Shown one piece after another: positions 33,870 through 43,690 of a stretch of 64,000 bases of DNA. The position numbers and the translations under genes are program-made. This stretch comes from Calvatia gigantea. Taxonomy: Eukaryota > Basidiomycota > Agaricomycetes > Agaricales > Lycoperdaceae. The DNA lies in assembly GCA_025093985.1 (NCBI GenBank), contig JACAAK010000001.1, positions 620,001 through 684,000 of the forward strand. The letters are read 5' to 3'. The first letter of the stretch is position 1; every line of letters begins with the position of its first letter. The notes under the pieces were generated by a model. It saw nothing but the letters and a program-made list of their open reading frames with translations, was not told where the DNA came from and searched no databases.

Positions 33870-36019
33870 ATGGACTTTGAATCTGAAGACCAGCACATCG
33901 GGGACTCTGCTGCAATAGAAGGAATTGAAAACCTTGCTCTCTCATTCCTCAATCAACTTGTGGAAGCCAATAGCCCCCCAAATCCTAATGAAGTTCTTAA
34001 AGCCCACCAACGTCGTGCTAAGTCAAAAATCCAACTCCAACTAGTTAATCGTGCAAAGGGATCCTCCAAAACACTAACCTTTCCCAGAAAATGCGCTACA
34101 GGAAGTGCACGACCTCTTGGTGAGCGCATATATGCGCCGTCTTTCACGCGTAATCCCATATCCGTCTGCAGCGCAGTTGTTCCGTGTCTTGGACCTTGCA
34201 CATGAAGCTATTATCGAGGATATGCCAATAACTAAACGGTTAGAGCACTCCTTTCGTATCCGACCCCCTCCTCACCACCAAAATTATTACAGTGATATGT
34301 TCTATAACGACGTGCAACTCTTTAAATCACAAAAGACCGTCGACACTGTACGCCGCCAAGGTTTTCTGATACTAAGTTCTGACGCGTGCACCAAAGCTCG
34401 TAGATGATCTGGCGGCAACGTTTAACGTCGACAGGTCCTCCCTCAACATTGTATTTCACTTCCTTTCTCCTATCCAGGATAAATGACGACAAATATACCA
34501 GCGCGCATCGAGTAAAGGGCTTATATGCGGTTCTGGTCTTACTATTTACCTCACCTCCGGAGAGAGGATCCAACCGACGGATACAGAGGTGCATATATGC
34601 GCACAGACTGACCTCGAGAGTTTGTCCTCTAAGGTATACTGGTCTCTAGGGCACTTTAATCCCTGTAGGTGAAGATATAGAGTCATTTGGCTTGGAGAAG
34701 GACGTTTGCTGGGTGCTGATCATTGAGAAAGATGTATGTGCTGCATCTCTCCCTACATTTAAACAGTTATTAAAGAACATACGTCCACTTTGGATATGTA
34801 GGCAGTTTTCCAAACGCTTTGCCGCTTGCGAGTTACGAATCATAGCGAAATGCCCGGCCGAGGTCTCCTCATTACCGTTCGTACCCTTCACCTGATCCTA
34901 CTCATTTACAATGACCAACACAACCTAAACCAAATATTCACAATTTAAGGGCAAAGGGTATCCAGATATCGCAACACGCCACCTAGTCAAGACACTCGCA
35001 GACTGCTTACCTCCTCGGTAACATGTTCCAACTCCCATACCGGAATCACCCGCGAGCCTAATATACCTCCGAAGAATACCTATAATGTCACTCGTAGATG
35101 CAGATCCCTATGGCCTGGATATCCTCTCCGTCTACAATTACGGCAGCAGAGCTCTAAGACACGAGGATGGACGGTTGGCTGCTAATGGAAAGATCAAATG
35201 GCTCGGAATCTGTTCAAGTGAACTCTCCGGGTGCGCGTAATACGACACCTCCATTATAGGTTTTTGGGCTGATCCCCGACGGCGGCAGCCTTGGTGTTGA
35301 TAAAGACAAGTTGTTGCCGATATCGAAGACAGATGAGAAGAAGGTCCGTAGGCGGCGCGGTTTGAAATGCGGGTTTCTTCTTCTCTGAATGTTCGGCTTA
35401 TAGGCTTTTGCAATGCTTGCAAGACCAAAAGAAGTCCTACCCCCTAAATGGAAGTGAGTGCCCTCTCATGTTTCCTTCTCCACGAAATTTCTTGCATCGC
35501 TTTTTGAAACAAAAAGGGCTCACGACCGCTGACCGCTCGAAGGAAGGAACTCATGCACATGCTGTTCTACCGCCGAAAAGCCGAGATTGAGATCCTTTCC
35601 ACGCTGGGAACATCCGACGGTGGTATAGATTTAAACTTGGAGCATAACCACTCGAACAAAAATGCTTTGGACACGAGGAGCCTCGCATCGACTGCGGATA
35701 TGTCACTCGCAGCTGAGGCCATGCAAGTTGAGGATGTTGACCGGGTAAAAGAGGAAGCTTCAGAAGTCCGAAAGCGAGAGTGTCAAGACAGACTTGGGTC
35801 GCACGAAGGTTTGTATTTCCCGGCGGATTCCTCGTCTACGAGGGTTAGAACTGATGAATTCAAACAGCTCCAACTTCGGTTTTAGCGAGCGAAGGCGATC
35901 GGATACATCAATGTGGACTTCGGAATGGGTTGTTTCAGTATGTGCGCTGGAAAGTTACCGAGGAAGTAGGGGAATGCGATGAAGAGGACATTATTGAGAT
36001 CGACGACATGAACCTCTGA
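33870..36019 (+). CDS. SPO11: Spo11 meiotic DNA double-strand-break protein
   Basis: At least twelve short exons: 33870-34119, 34172-34238, 34293-34347, 34397-34450, 34502-34588, 34650-34733, 34802-34876, 34952-35019, 35075-35230, 35289-35343, 35404-35453 and from 35543. Spo11, a topoisomerase VI-A homologue, makes the breaks that start meiotic recombination. The 5Y-CAP domain gives TFPRKCATGSARPLAQLFRV and ITKRDMFYNDVQLFKSQKTV, with the catalytic Tyr in RDMFYND. The Toprim domain gives WVLIIEKDAVFQTL, LITGKGYPDIATRHLVKTL and SLVDADPYGLDILSVYNYGS (acidic triad Glu and DxD present), then IKWLGICSSELSGLGVDKDK and a KELMHMLFYRRKAEIEILS helix. All junctions keep frame. The last part is uncertain: the frame continues through an acidic stretch to 35885, or splices to an exon encoding NGLFQYVRWKVTEEVGE that stops at 36019, which I prefer. 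Confidence 0.9.
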
Positions 36020-36992
36020 AAACCTCTTTTCTTGAGGAGGATGCGCCCGATATACCTATTTGTGTCGTTCTAATTAGATTAACTGCTTGGCGCTTGGTCG
36101 ACAGATACATTGGATAGAAGGTCGTGGGTACAATGGATGTTGCGTGGCACATGTTCTTTGACGCTCCAAAGTTATCACTCGGATCGTTGACCGCAGCAGC
36201 GGCAAGTTACCTTGGGGTCAAGTTTCACAAGTGGGCAGTGCCGGTCGAAATAACTAGTTAGCGGTCATACTTCAAGCTTGGCAGTGATTGTTGTCCGCTC
36301 AATCTCCCTGGTTTTGGACTCTCTTGTAAACGATTTTGCGTCGTCTATCGGGTCGGAGCAGGCTATGTAAAGGGTATTGTGCAACGGGTATGGAATTCTC
36401 CAGTCAACTAGCGCTACGGGTTACGAGAGCAGGAGATACGACAACAAAGAGACTCCTCTAAATAAGTTAAGTAATGGGTTCGTGAAAAAGCTCGGGCGTA
36501 AAGGGTGAATAATCCTACAGACGAAGAAGGGAGAAATCCCAAGAAAGTGAATGTCCATGATACAAGATTCCAAGTTTTCCCCATGCAAGATAAAACGAGA
36601 GACTATGTGAAGGAGTGGATACGATAAACGAGTGCGGTTGTCAAACGAGTGTGTGAGCTTCTAAGTGTCCTATGAGTATCTATGGATATATGCAATGTCG
36701 CGGTGTTAGATGGGGAGGTAGGAGGCCTTGAGAAGGCCAAGCTACAGCGCGAGTAGATCTGAGGATGAGATACGCTGGGTGGGAAGGAAGTGGAGGGTTA
36801 TGGGAATGAGGGTGGTGCCAAGCCGAATAACAAAATGGTCCATTCAGAAGAAGCAAAAAAAGCAATACGCAGCAATGATGCGAAAGTGAAACCCGCAGTA
36901 TTGAGAACAACGAACATTAAACGAGCTATCGCTCAGGTAGCCGTTGGGGCTTCTCGACTAGCTAGCTCCATTTCAGCTAAGGGAAACAGCCT
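36020..36992. other. Intergenic region, convergent 3' ends
   Basis: About 970 bp between SPO11 (+) and the surface-protein gene (-). Only short frames are present; no gene is supported. Confidence 0.45.
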
Positions 36993-38258
36993 TCACCGCA
37001 TTGAGTAAGAAGGTGGCGGGTCATTACCAGGGTCCTGTGAGGGTCTCCCCATAGCCATTTGTTTGTCATTGTCAGCTTCAAGCGCTTTCTGGTATGTCCG
37101 CATGTCCGAGTAAACTGGTCCCGCGGCTGCGTTGTTCCCATTTGGACTGAGACTTCGAGTGGCACCGCTGGCACCTTGAGCACCACCAGCTTCATGAGGT
37201 AAAGGAGGTAACGGCGCAAGAGCCCAGTTCGTGCCTTCCCCATGGTCAGAATAAGGAGATGTAAGGATTGAGCCTTCACGATCTCCGTTCCTCGAAAGCG
37301 AACGCCCAAGGTTGCGTTGAGCATAAGCACCGCCTGGAGACACGGGGCGACCATGATCCTCATAGCCTGGTGTGATGACTGGCAAAAGGGGAGAAAGTGG
37401 AGTATCTGGGATGGTATTGTAATTACTATCGCCCTGACGTTCGCCGAGGTTTCGGTTCATATGCGCTGCTGCGATGACAGGCGACCTGTTGTTGAAATCG
37501 ACTTCGGACATCTCGTTGGTGTTTGAGGGGGTAGAGCGGGAGAGACTACTGCCAGTGAGGAATGCGGCGGGGACGAAGCCCTGTGGTCTCTTCTTGGCTC
37601 GGCGGACGCGGTTGCGGTATTTGGAGAGGCACATGAAGATGAGGCCGCAGATGACGACTGGGATATTGATGAGATGATGCCTCCCTGAATTAATGAGAAT
37701 GTGCTTACTGAGGCTAATGACTAGACCTGCAATCCCGCCTTTACTGATACTGCCAGAGGGCCTGGGTGAGGGTGTCGAAGTTGCTGAGTTTAGAGAGGGA
37801 TTCGCTGAAGAGACCACCGGTCTGGCTTCTTGTGCTGTGGTGATTGTTGTTGTCGCTAGTAGCGGATGTGATGGGATTCGGTGCGGGGGTTTGCGACACG
37901 CCTACCGGTGCTGAAGTCCCTTGTGGTGCAGCAGTAGGAGAGGGAGTTTGTTTGGGACCACCACGGGTACTGGTGATGGTTGTGCAGACCTTGTTCTTGC
38001 AATTGGTTATAGTACAAACGCCATTGTTGCAACTTTCGGAGTCACTGTCTGAGTCCGAGTCGCTGTCAGAATCAGAGTCGCCATCCCCCCCGCCACGTTG
38101 ACGACTGCAAAAGTTGGGATACGTAAGTTGGAGAATCCAAAGTGGAGTGAATTGATATACCGGGTAACACGAGCAGCACAACTTGATGGTTGCAGCTGCA
38201 AAAAGACAAAGAGAACGACAGGACTTAATGTCAGAGCGGAGGGCGACGCTGGGAGCAT
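36993..38258 (-). CDS. Single-pass surface protein with Ser/Asp repeats (SKG6/Mid2-type layout)
   Basis: Three exons (38161-38258, 37727-38104, 36993-37684). A signal peptide (SALTLSPVVLFVFLQLQPSS) precedes a Gly-rich then Ser-Asp dipeptide repeat (about 38035-38080), a short Cys-containing segment (CNNGVCTITNCKNKVCTTI), a Ser/Thr/Pro-rich stalk likely O-glycosylated, one membrane span (HLINIPVVICGLIFMCLS) and a basic stop-transfer (KYRNRVRRAKKR). The cytosolic tail is disordered, Pro-rich, and ends DPPPSYSMR with a PPxY motif that could bind WW domains. The layout resembles fungal wall-stress sensors and SKG6/Mid2-type proteins, but no sequence signature proves this. Removal of the 42-nt intron 37685-37726 is needed to form the membrane span. 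Confidence 0.72.
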
Positions 38259-38892
38259 CTTCGAGCCAGTAGATATTGCGAACAGGATTGTGAGTGGGGG
38301 GGATACGATGCTCCTATGACATGTACACGCGGTCAAGCCGTTAGGGAAAAAAGAATGACAGACCAAAGGCTGCGGGGTTAAATAAGGGAGTGAGAGGCTT
38401 CGTGAGGAGACGGTTAAGATGTTGGTTGGCTTGAGAAGCTGGAAACCGGACAGCCGGCCCCATAATTTGAACTTGGAGCTGCTAGAAGCGACTAAACCTT
38501 CTCAGGGTGATGTTGATGCATGACACAGTGGATCTTCATTCGGCTAGCCTGCTGCGATAATGTTCGCGAGTCCGTAATTCCTGACGGCGGCGATAGTGTG
38601 GCGCACGGTCTTGAGCCTCCATGTCTTTCCGGAGGAGCATAGGAGCTGAAAGTATAGATTTTTTTTGCCTGGCCATCATCGTCACCTTTCAAAATTTCAG
38701 GATGAATGTATCAGGGTGGAACTGGCGATTACCAGAAATAGCATGCCAAGAACATTACAATTTCAGACAATTTCCCACCGTTACCCAGCCCAAAAACGGA
38801 AGGCATTATACTCCGTCTCATTCATTGTCTAAATATCGTCATGTCTCCCGAAAAGGCGCTGAGGTGCTGTCCATCCGCCTACAAAGACCCCC
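38259..38892. promoter_or_regulatory. Divergent intergenic region
   Basis: About 630 bp between the surface-protein gene (-) and the second F-box-like gene (+); it should hold both promoters. No clear TATA box or further gene is seen. Confidence 0.4.
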
Positions 38893-40455
38893 ATGCCCTC
38901 TGGTCTTGGTGGGGGATATCCCAAGTATTCTGGCACTCTTTGGCCAGTTTGGCCTTCAACCCTCCCTACACGACACCGCACGGGATCCATCGCTCGCCTG
39001 CCAGCTAAAACGCTCGAGGAAATATTTCTATATGCATGCGACACATATACCCTGGAAAACCAGACGCCTGACCTTTGGCTTGGACGAGCAAGAGACGTAA
39101 TGATAGCACCAATCACCCTTTCCCAGGTTTGTAAACGTTGGAGAAACATTGCCAATACAACACCTCGTTTGTGGCGAAACGTGGTAGTCCCCCTCACTTC
39201 CAGGGCTTCGACGTACGCCACCGAGATGATTGAGGAATGTATCATCAAGTCAGATCCATACACGATCAATCTATGTTTCCTTGCAACTCCCCAACTCCCA
39301 CCACTAACAAAGTATTTCACTCGGGACGCAGAAAGTAATATTACCCAATACCCATTCCAGGAGGATGGCAGATACACATTGGAGGAGCAGATGGCGTTGT
39401 GTTGGCCAGTATCTACGTGCCGCGGGCATTCGACGGAAATCATTAACACCGTAATCAAATCTACTAGACGCTGGGAACGCGTGCTCTTCTCAGGAAGTAT
39501 GGCCAATTACGAAGAACTCTTCTGTCGGGATCGGCCTGCATTATATCTACCCAAGCTAAGTAGCCTCGGGGTCCCGAAAGGTTGTGGACTTGGATCGGAA
39601 GGGAATTCCATCTTCGAACATGCATATGCCCTCCGTCACCTTCAGATTACCGAGACGACTTTTATGCATTATACATTACCATGGATTGGCCTTCGGACAT
39701 TATATGCAACAAGTATGCAAGATACTGAAATCCTTGAAATTCTTGCTCGCTGCCCGCGTCTAGAGGAGCTCATCACCAAGGACCCCTGGACTGACCCCAA
39801 ACAACCACCTACACGGCATGTCCTATTACCACAGTTACAATCACTTTCGTTAACAATGTACGGGGGCAAGATCACCGACATACCTCTACATCTCATAAAC
39901 AATCTCACTACTCCCTCTATCCTCGAAATCAAACTCTCCAACTTTAATTCAGAAACGCCTTTACAAAACCTCCGCCAACTCCTTCGGCGCTCCTGCGCTT
40001 GTGATAATCTCCAAACCATGTGCCTTACGTCAATTCCGATAGTTGAACAGGACCTCATCGACCTTCTGGGATTGACTAAATGCCTCGTTACTCTCCACAT
40101 CGACGTTCGACCACCCGCGATAGGTATACTATTCCCGAACAACCTCCTGATGCACCTATCGAACACCAGAGGCTCGTCACCCTTCCTGCCTCACTTGAGG
40201 ACGTTCACATGTTTCGGGATACAATTCGTGATAGAGGATCTGATCACAATGCTGCGTGCTCGATTGAGATCGAACCCCGACTCGAATGGACTCGCGGTGC
40301 AACCATTGAGGGATGTTTACATTCACGTACCTTATTCAGCGCCGCTGTCCCCTGCTCTGCAAGTTGCGGTGGACTCTTTAGGGGAGTGCGGGATAAATTT
40401 AAGGTTGAGCAGTGCTGGCGTGGGGAATTGTGGGTGTTTTGGACGTTGGCTTTAA
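38893..40455 (+). CDS. F-box-like protein, intronless
   Basis: A single exon of 520 residues. The F-box lies at about residues 30-100: GSIARLPAKTLEEIFLYACD, then PITLSQVCKRWRNIANTTPR and LWRNVVV. A leucine-rich tail with repeats follows (LRHLQITETTFMHYTLPWIG, LEILARCPRLEELI, LQSLSLTMYGGKITDIPLHL, LLGLTKCLVTLHIDV). Unlike the first F-box-like gene it lacks the N-terminal coiled coil in this frame, starting only about 30 residues before the F-box; an upstream exon or frameshifted N terminus is possible. The predicted role is an SCF substrate receptor; the target is unknown. The C terminus is Cys/Gly-rich (GVGNCGCFGRWL). Confidence 0.85.
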   Translation: MPSGLGGGYPKYSGTLWPVWPSTLPTRHRTGSIARLPAKTLEEIFLYACDTYTLENQTPDLWLGRARDVMIAPITLSQVCKRWRNIANTTPRLWRNVVVPLTSRASTYATEMIEECIIKSDPYTINLCFLATPQLPPLTKYFTRDAESNITQYPFQEDGRYTLEEQMALCWPVSTCRGHSTEIINTVIKSTRRWERVLFSGSMANYEELFCRDRPALYLPKLSSLGVPKGCGLGSEGNSIFEHAYALRHLQITETTFMHYTLPWIGLRTLYATSMQDTEILEILARCPRLEELITKDPWTDPKQPPTRHVLLPQLQSLSLTMYGGKITDIPLHLINNLTTPSILEIKLSNFNSETPLQNLRQLLRRSCACDNLQTMCLTSIPIVEQDLIDLLGLTKCLVTLHIDVRPPAIGILFPNNLLMHLSNTRGSSPFLPHLRTFTCFGIQFVIEDLITMLRARLRSNPDSNGLAVQPLRDVYIHVPYSAPLSPALQVAVDSLGECGINLRLSSAGVGNCGCFGRWL

Positions 40456-40968
40456 CCTGTGGTTTTGGCGGCTCCTTGGACTTTAAACATAACTTCGTTC
40501 GTTCTGAGCTGACTACCAGGCTGCTGCTACCTTTAATATGAGCTGCATGCAGTTAAACTTTATAATCTCCTTACCTTAGCTCGGGCTTGGCTCGAGCGTA
40601 AATATTACCCTATCGTATTTAGCTGTACTCGTGACTCACAAAACAAAATTATTCCCCCGGTCAGTAATCCAGGAGCCTGGTCAACCTCCAGTTTTGGCAC
40701 CACGTCCAACGTCTATCCTCAAAGCCTAAAGCACAAAGCCTTTGGGGAAGTAGTGCGAGACACCCGACACGATTGCCCCAACGTCGTCGACCTAGAGATG
40801 CGTCCAGCACGTCTACTTACTAGCGAGAACGTTAATAGAGTACTAATACCGCACTTGCACCGACTATAAAACCCCCATCGGGACGGCTGGTCCCCTGTTC
40901 AACTCTGGACTCCCACATCTACACTATACCACTGCTGGGTCGCTAATTTTTTAACTTACCTTTTCCCC
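40456..40968. promoter_or_regulatory. Intergenic region with a TATA box at 40865-40871
   Basis: About 510 bp after the F-box-like gene. TATAAAA at 40865 sits about 100 bp before an ATG (40969), with a CT-rich stretch between, a layout of a fungal core promoter on the plus strand. Confidence 0.4.
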
Positions 40969-41100
40969 ATGGATGTTGGATCGAATCGAAAACCGCAGGG
41001 TACAGAACATCACGGCATCACATTCCTTCCAGCCTTGACCCACCCTACAACCGAGGGGTCCGACGGTGTTGACTCAGTGGAATGCAGGGAACCACCCTAG
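40969..41100 (+). CDS. Possible small ORF of 43 codons behind a TATA box
   Basis: The ATG at 40969 begins a 43-residue frame (MDVGSNRKPQGTEHHGITFL at its start). It is noted only because a TATAAAA box and a pyrimidine-rich leader precede it. It has no signal peptide, no CaaX end (so not a mating pheromone) and no known motif. It may be a short exon of a longer transcript or chance. Confidence 0.15.
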   Translation: MDVGSNRKPQGTEHHGITFLPALTHPTTEGSDGVDSVECREPP

Positions 41101-41778
41101 CGGACCCTTCCTATGGTTTAGATCTTTAGATTTGGCCCAGAGTTTGTGGTGGGTGTCCCACGCGACTGCGCCAACTCAGGGTATTGATCCTCCTATCCGC
41201 TCGCTTATTCCAATGTTAGATGAACGGCTCTACAAGGACGCGGGCGTGAAAACGTATTAGGATCCTCGATTAGTGTCGTTTTTGTAGGAGTCGGCTTTTG
41301 ATGGATTCCGCAAATTGGAAACCAGGTGTGGGTGGAGAAGACCCCTGGACTGCGGCGGGGAAAGTTGCGATTGTGGAGAAAAGGCGGGTGCACATTGCTT
41401 TTTCAAACTTCGTTTTGACTCCAGAGACAGGTGGTGGATAGAGTTTTAGCACCACCTTCACAGGATGAGTTGACCTAAGTTCATATGACTGGGTTATCTG
41501 TGCCTTGTTCAAGATCTCATATCAAAAGTATACGCAGTTAAAAGCTGGTGCTACGAGAATACGGGCTAGAACGTGCCTGTGTACCGCCGCGTAGGGGAAG
41601 GAAAGTAGGGAAAGTGAATGAGACAGCCTGGACAGAGATCGGCAATATGAGGGATTGAATGTGGGTCTGTCAGCAATGAGTATATAGTAACCTCAAGATA
41701 TGCAAGTATTCTTTCCGGACATCCAGGGATAGGTATCAAATCATATTGACGAGCCTCCGAAAGATTAAGGACACCAAA
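41101..41778. other. Intergenic region downstream of MVD1
   Basis: About 680 bp with only short frames; probably includes the 3' UTR of the minus-strand MVD1 gene. Confidence 0.4.
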
Positions 41779-43109
41779 TTACGCCAGATTTTTTGGGAAA
41801 CCTTCTGTGTTTAACAACACTTCCCCATCTCCCAACTTTCTTGGACCATCACCGACACGGGTGTGAATGAGACCCTTGACGGCTCCAACCCCGAATCTCT
41901 TTGCCACATTCTCATTGAATCCAACAGGGACTTTCCCAACCAATTGGCCTCCTTCAAGCAAACCAAGTGCGTCTTTGAACGAACCCTCTTGCTGCGGGAA
42001 ATATGCCGCAATGAGCTCTACAATTTCCTTAACGTTCTCCTTGAGTGTGTAAATAACCGCGTTAGGTCCCGCGTCGTAGGTGTATGCTGCTTTATAGCCT
42101 TTGCCCGCCTCAACAGAGAGTCGATTATACTCGACAATGACCGCGATTATTGTCCTGCTGACATCGTTCATGTAAAAGATCGGGGGTTCGGTATCCAAGG
42201 CAACGGCATGGAACTGATTCGAATCTGCCATCGTAATCCTCGCAAAGGTATCAAAGTCCCTTTCCAAAATCGCCTTTGAGATATCTTTCATCCGTTGCGG
42301 AACAACATTTTTGATCCGGTGTTGGAGAAGTGGTGATGTCTCGACAGTGCGTTGCATTCCGCTGGTGCTGGAAGTACCTTTTTTATCATCGGAAACTACG
42401 CAGATGAGAGCGTGCATGTCGGGCCAGTGGGATCGGGGTGCTACTTCAATTGCGAGGGAGTCGGAGCCAGAGGGATCCGATCCCATTTCCCAAGCCACGA
42501 AGCCGCCGAAAAGGGAACGGCAGGCCGAGCCGGAACCTTGGCGGGCGATGAGGGAGAGGTGCGAAGGAGAGACGGGGAGGGAGTAGAGGTGTGCAAGAGA
42601 GGAAACAAGTGCTGCAAAGCCGGACGCAGAAGACGCAAGGCCAGCCGCCGTGGGGAAGTTGTTAAAAGAAGCGATGTGTACGTTGTATGTCGATAACTGG
42701 GGCCAATCGTTGTCTTCAGCATGACACTGGAAGGAGGGGACAAAGTCTAACCTTGGGTTCATTGGGATTCTTATCCTCGACGGTTTCTTTCCTTAATTTT
42801 TTCATCTCATGAATGCAAGTAGCCAACCTTCCACCTTCTTTGATCTCGTCCTCTTTGCCATTCAGCCACAGACGATCTTTAGTGAACGATGGGTCCGCAC
42901 GGGAGGTTGTCGTAGATCGTAGATGATCTTGATCAAGTGTGACAGACAATGACGAGTTGGTGGGCAGAATCAGCTTTGTGTCCCGCTTGCCCCAATATCT
43001 GCAATTCAGTCGCTCAAGTTAGTGATCTTGGGTTACTATCGACGGACAGCTCGTACTTGATACAGGCGATGTTGACAGGCGCAGATGCAGTGGCTTGGTA
43101 GATGGTCAT
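41779..43109 (-). CDS. MVD1: Mevalonate diphosphate decarboxylase (Erg19/Mvd1)
   Basis: Gene from ATG 43109 to TAA 41779 with two introns. The enzyme converts mevalonate diphosphate to isopentenyl diphosphate with ATP, in sterol and isoprenoid synthesis. The N terminus IYQATASAPVNIACIKYWGK spans intron 1, followed by LPTNSSLSVTLDQD. After intron 2 (donor after NEPK, acceptor before LSTYNVHIAS) comes NNFPTAAGLASSASGFAAL, the GHMP-kinase ATP loop, then RQGSGSACRSLFGGFVAW and, near the C terminus, AAYTYDAGPNAVIY containing the conserved catalytic-site Asp. The second intron must be removed; without it a false in-frame ATG appears at 42762. Length is about 395 residues, normal for the family. The F-box-like gene converges from the left. 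Confidence 0.95.
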
Positions 43110-43690
43110 GGTGGTAGCAACAGAGGGAGTGGCTCAAAGCCAGGACCTTGGCTTATATCAGGTCAATTACTTTCGCTTCTATCGGAACGCGCAACGGTCC
43201 ACGCGCTTGCTGGTGACCGCGTCAAAATTAACATCAGTTCATCTTTATCTCGTTTGATAAATCATATCTGTACATTTCATCACACACAAAATAGACAGAT
43301 TTTGAAATTTTTGCACAAAAAAGGACACTACTGACAACCAACTAGTACACACGTTTGGGAGAGAAAGAGAAACACGAGAAAAGGATAAGGTGAAAGAAAC
43401 AAAGACGGAATAGCTAATCTTCACAAGTGGGGAAGGAGGAAGCAACGTTTACGACACAGTCAAAACAAGCAGATATATGTATGTATGTACGAATACGTGC
43501 CAGACCTACTGTTCATCAGCGTAGAAAGTAGAAGAATATGTATAACTTGTAATTACAAGGGGAGGGCGGGGTGGGATGCAAGTGGAGGACACTCAAGATC
43601 CGGAAAACAAGACATGATGACAGTATAGTGAGCGTAGGATTGAAGGAAGGGTTGGATTAGGAAATTGTGCGGCAGATGCGAAGGGATACT
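43110..43690. promoter_or_regulatory. MVD1 upstream region and CCR4 3' flank
   Basis: About 580 bp; both neighbours are on the minus strand. A short TATG repeat tract occurs near 43477-43490. No gene is seen. Confidence 0.45.

Noticed and set aside
35231..35400. Apparent frameshift in SPO11 after SELSG
   Set aside because: Choosing the later acceptor at 35288 rather than the AG at 35259 restores frame and the conserved LGVDKDKLLP; no break is needed.
38033..38082. Ser-Asp repeat considered as a bacterial-type adhesin or transferred gene
   Set aside because: The repeat is short, the gene has fungal introns and a fungal-type signal peptide, and base composition matches its neighbours.
41863..42279. 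A 138-codon plus-strand frame across MVD1
   Set aside because: It lies antisense to conserved MVD1 exons and has no motif of its own.
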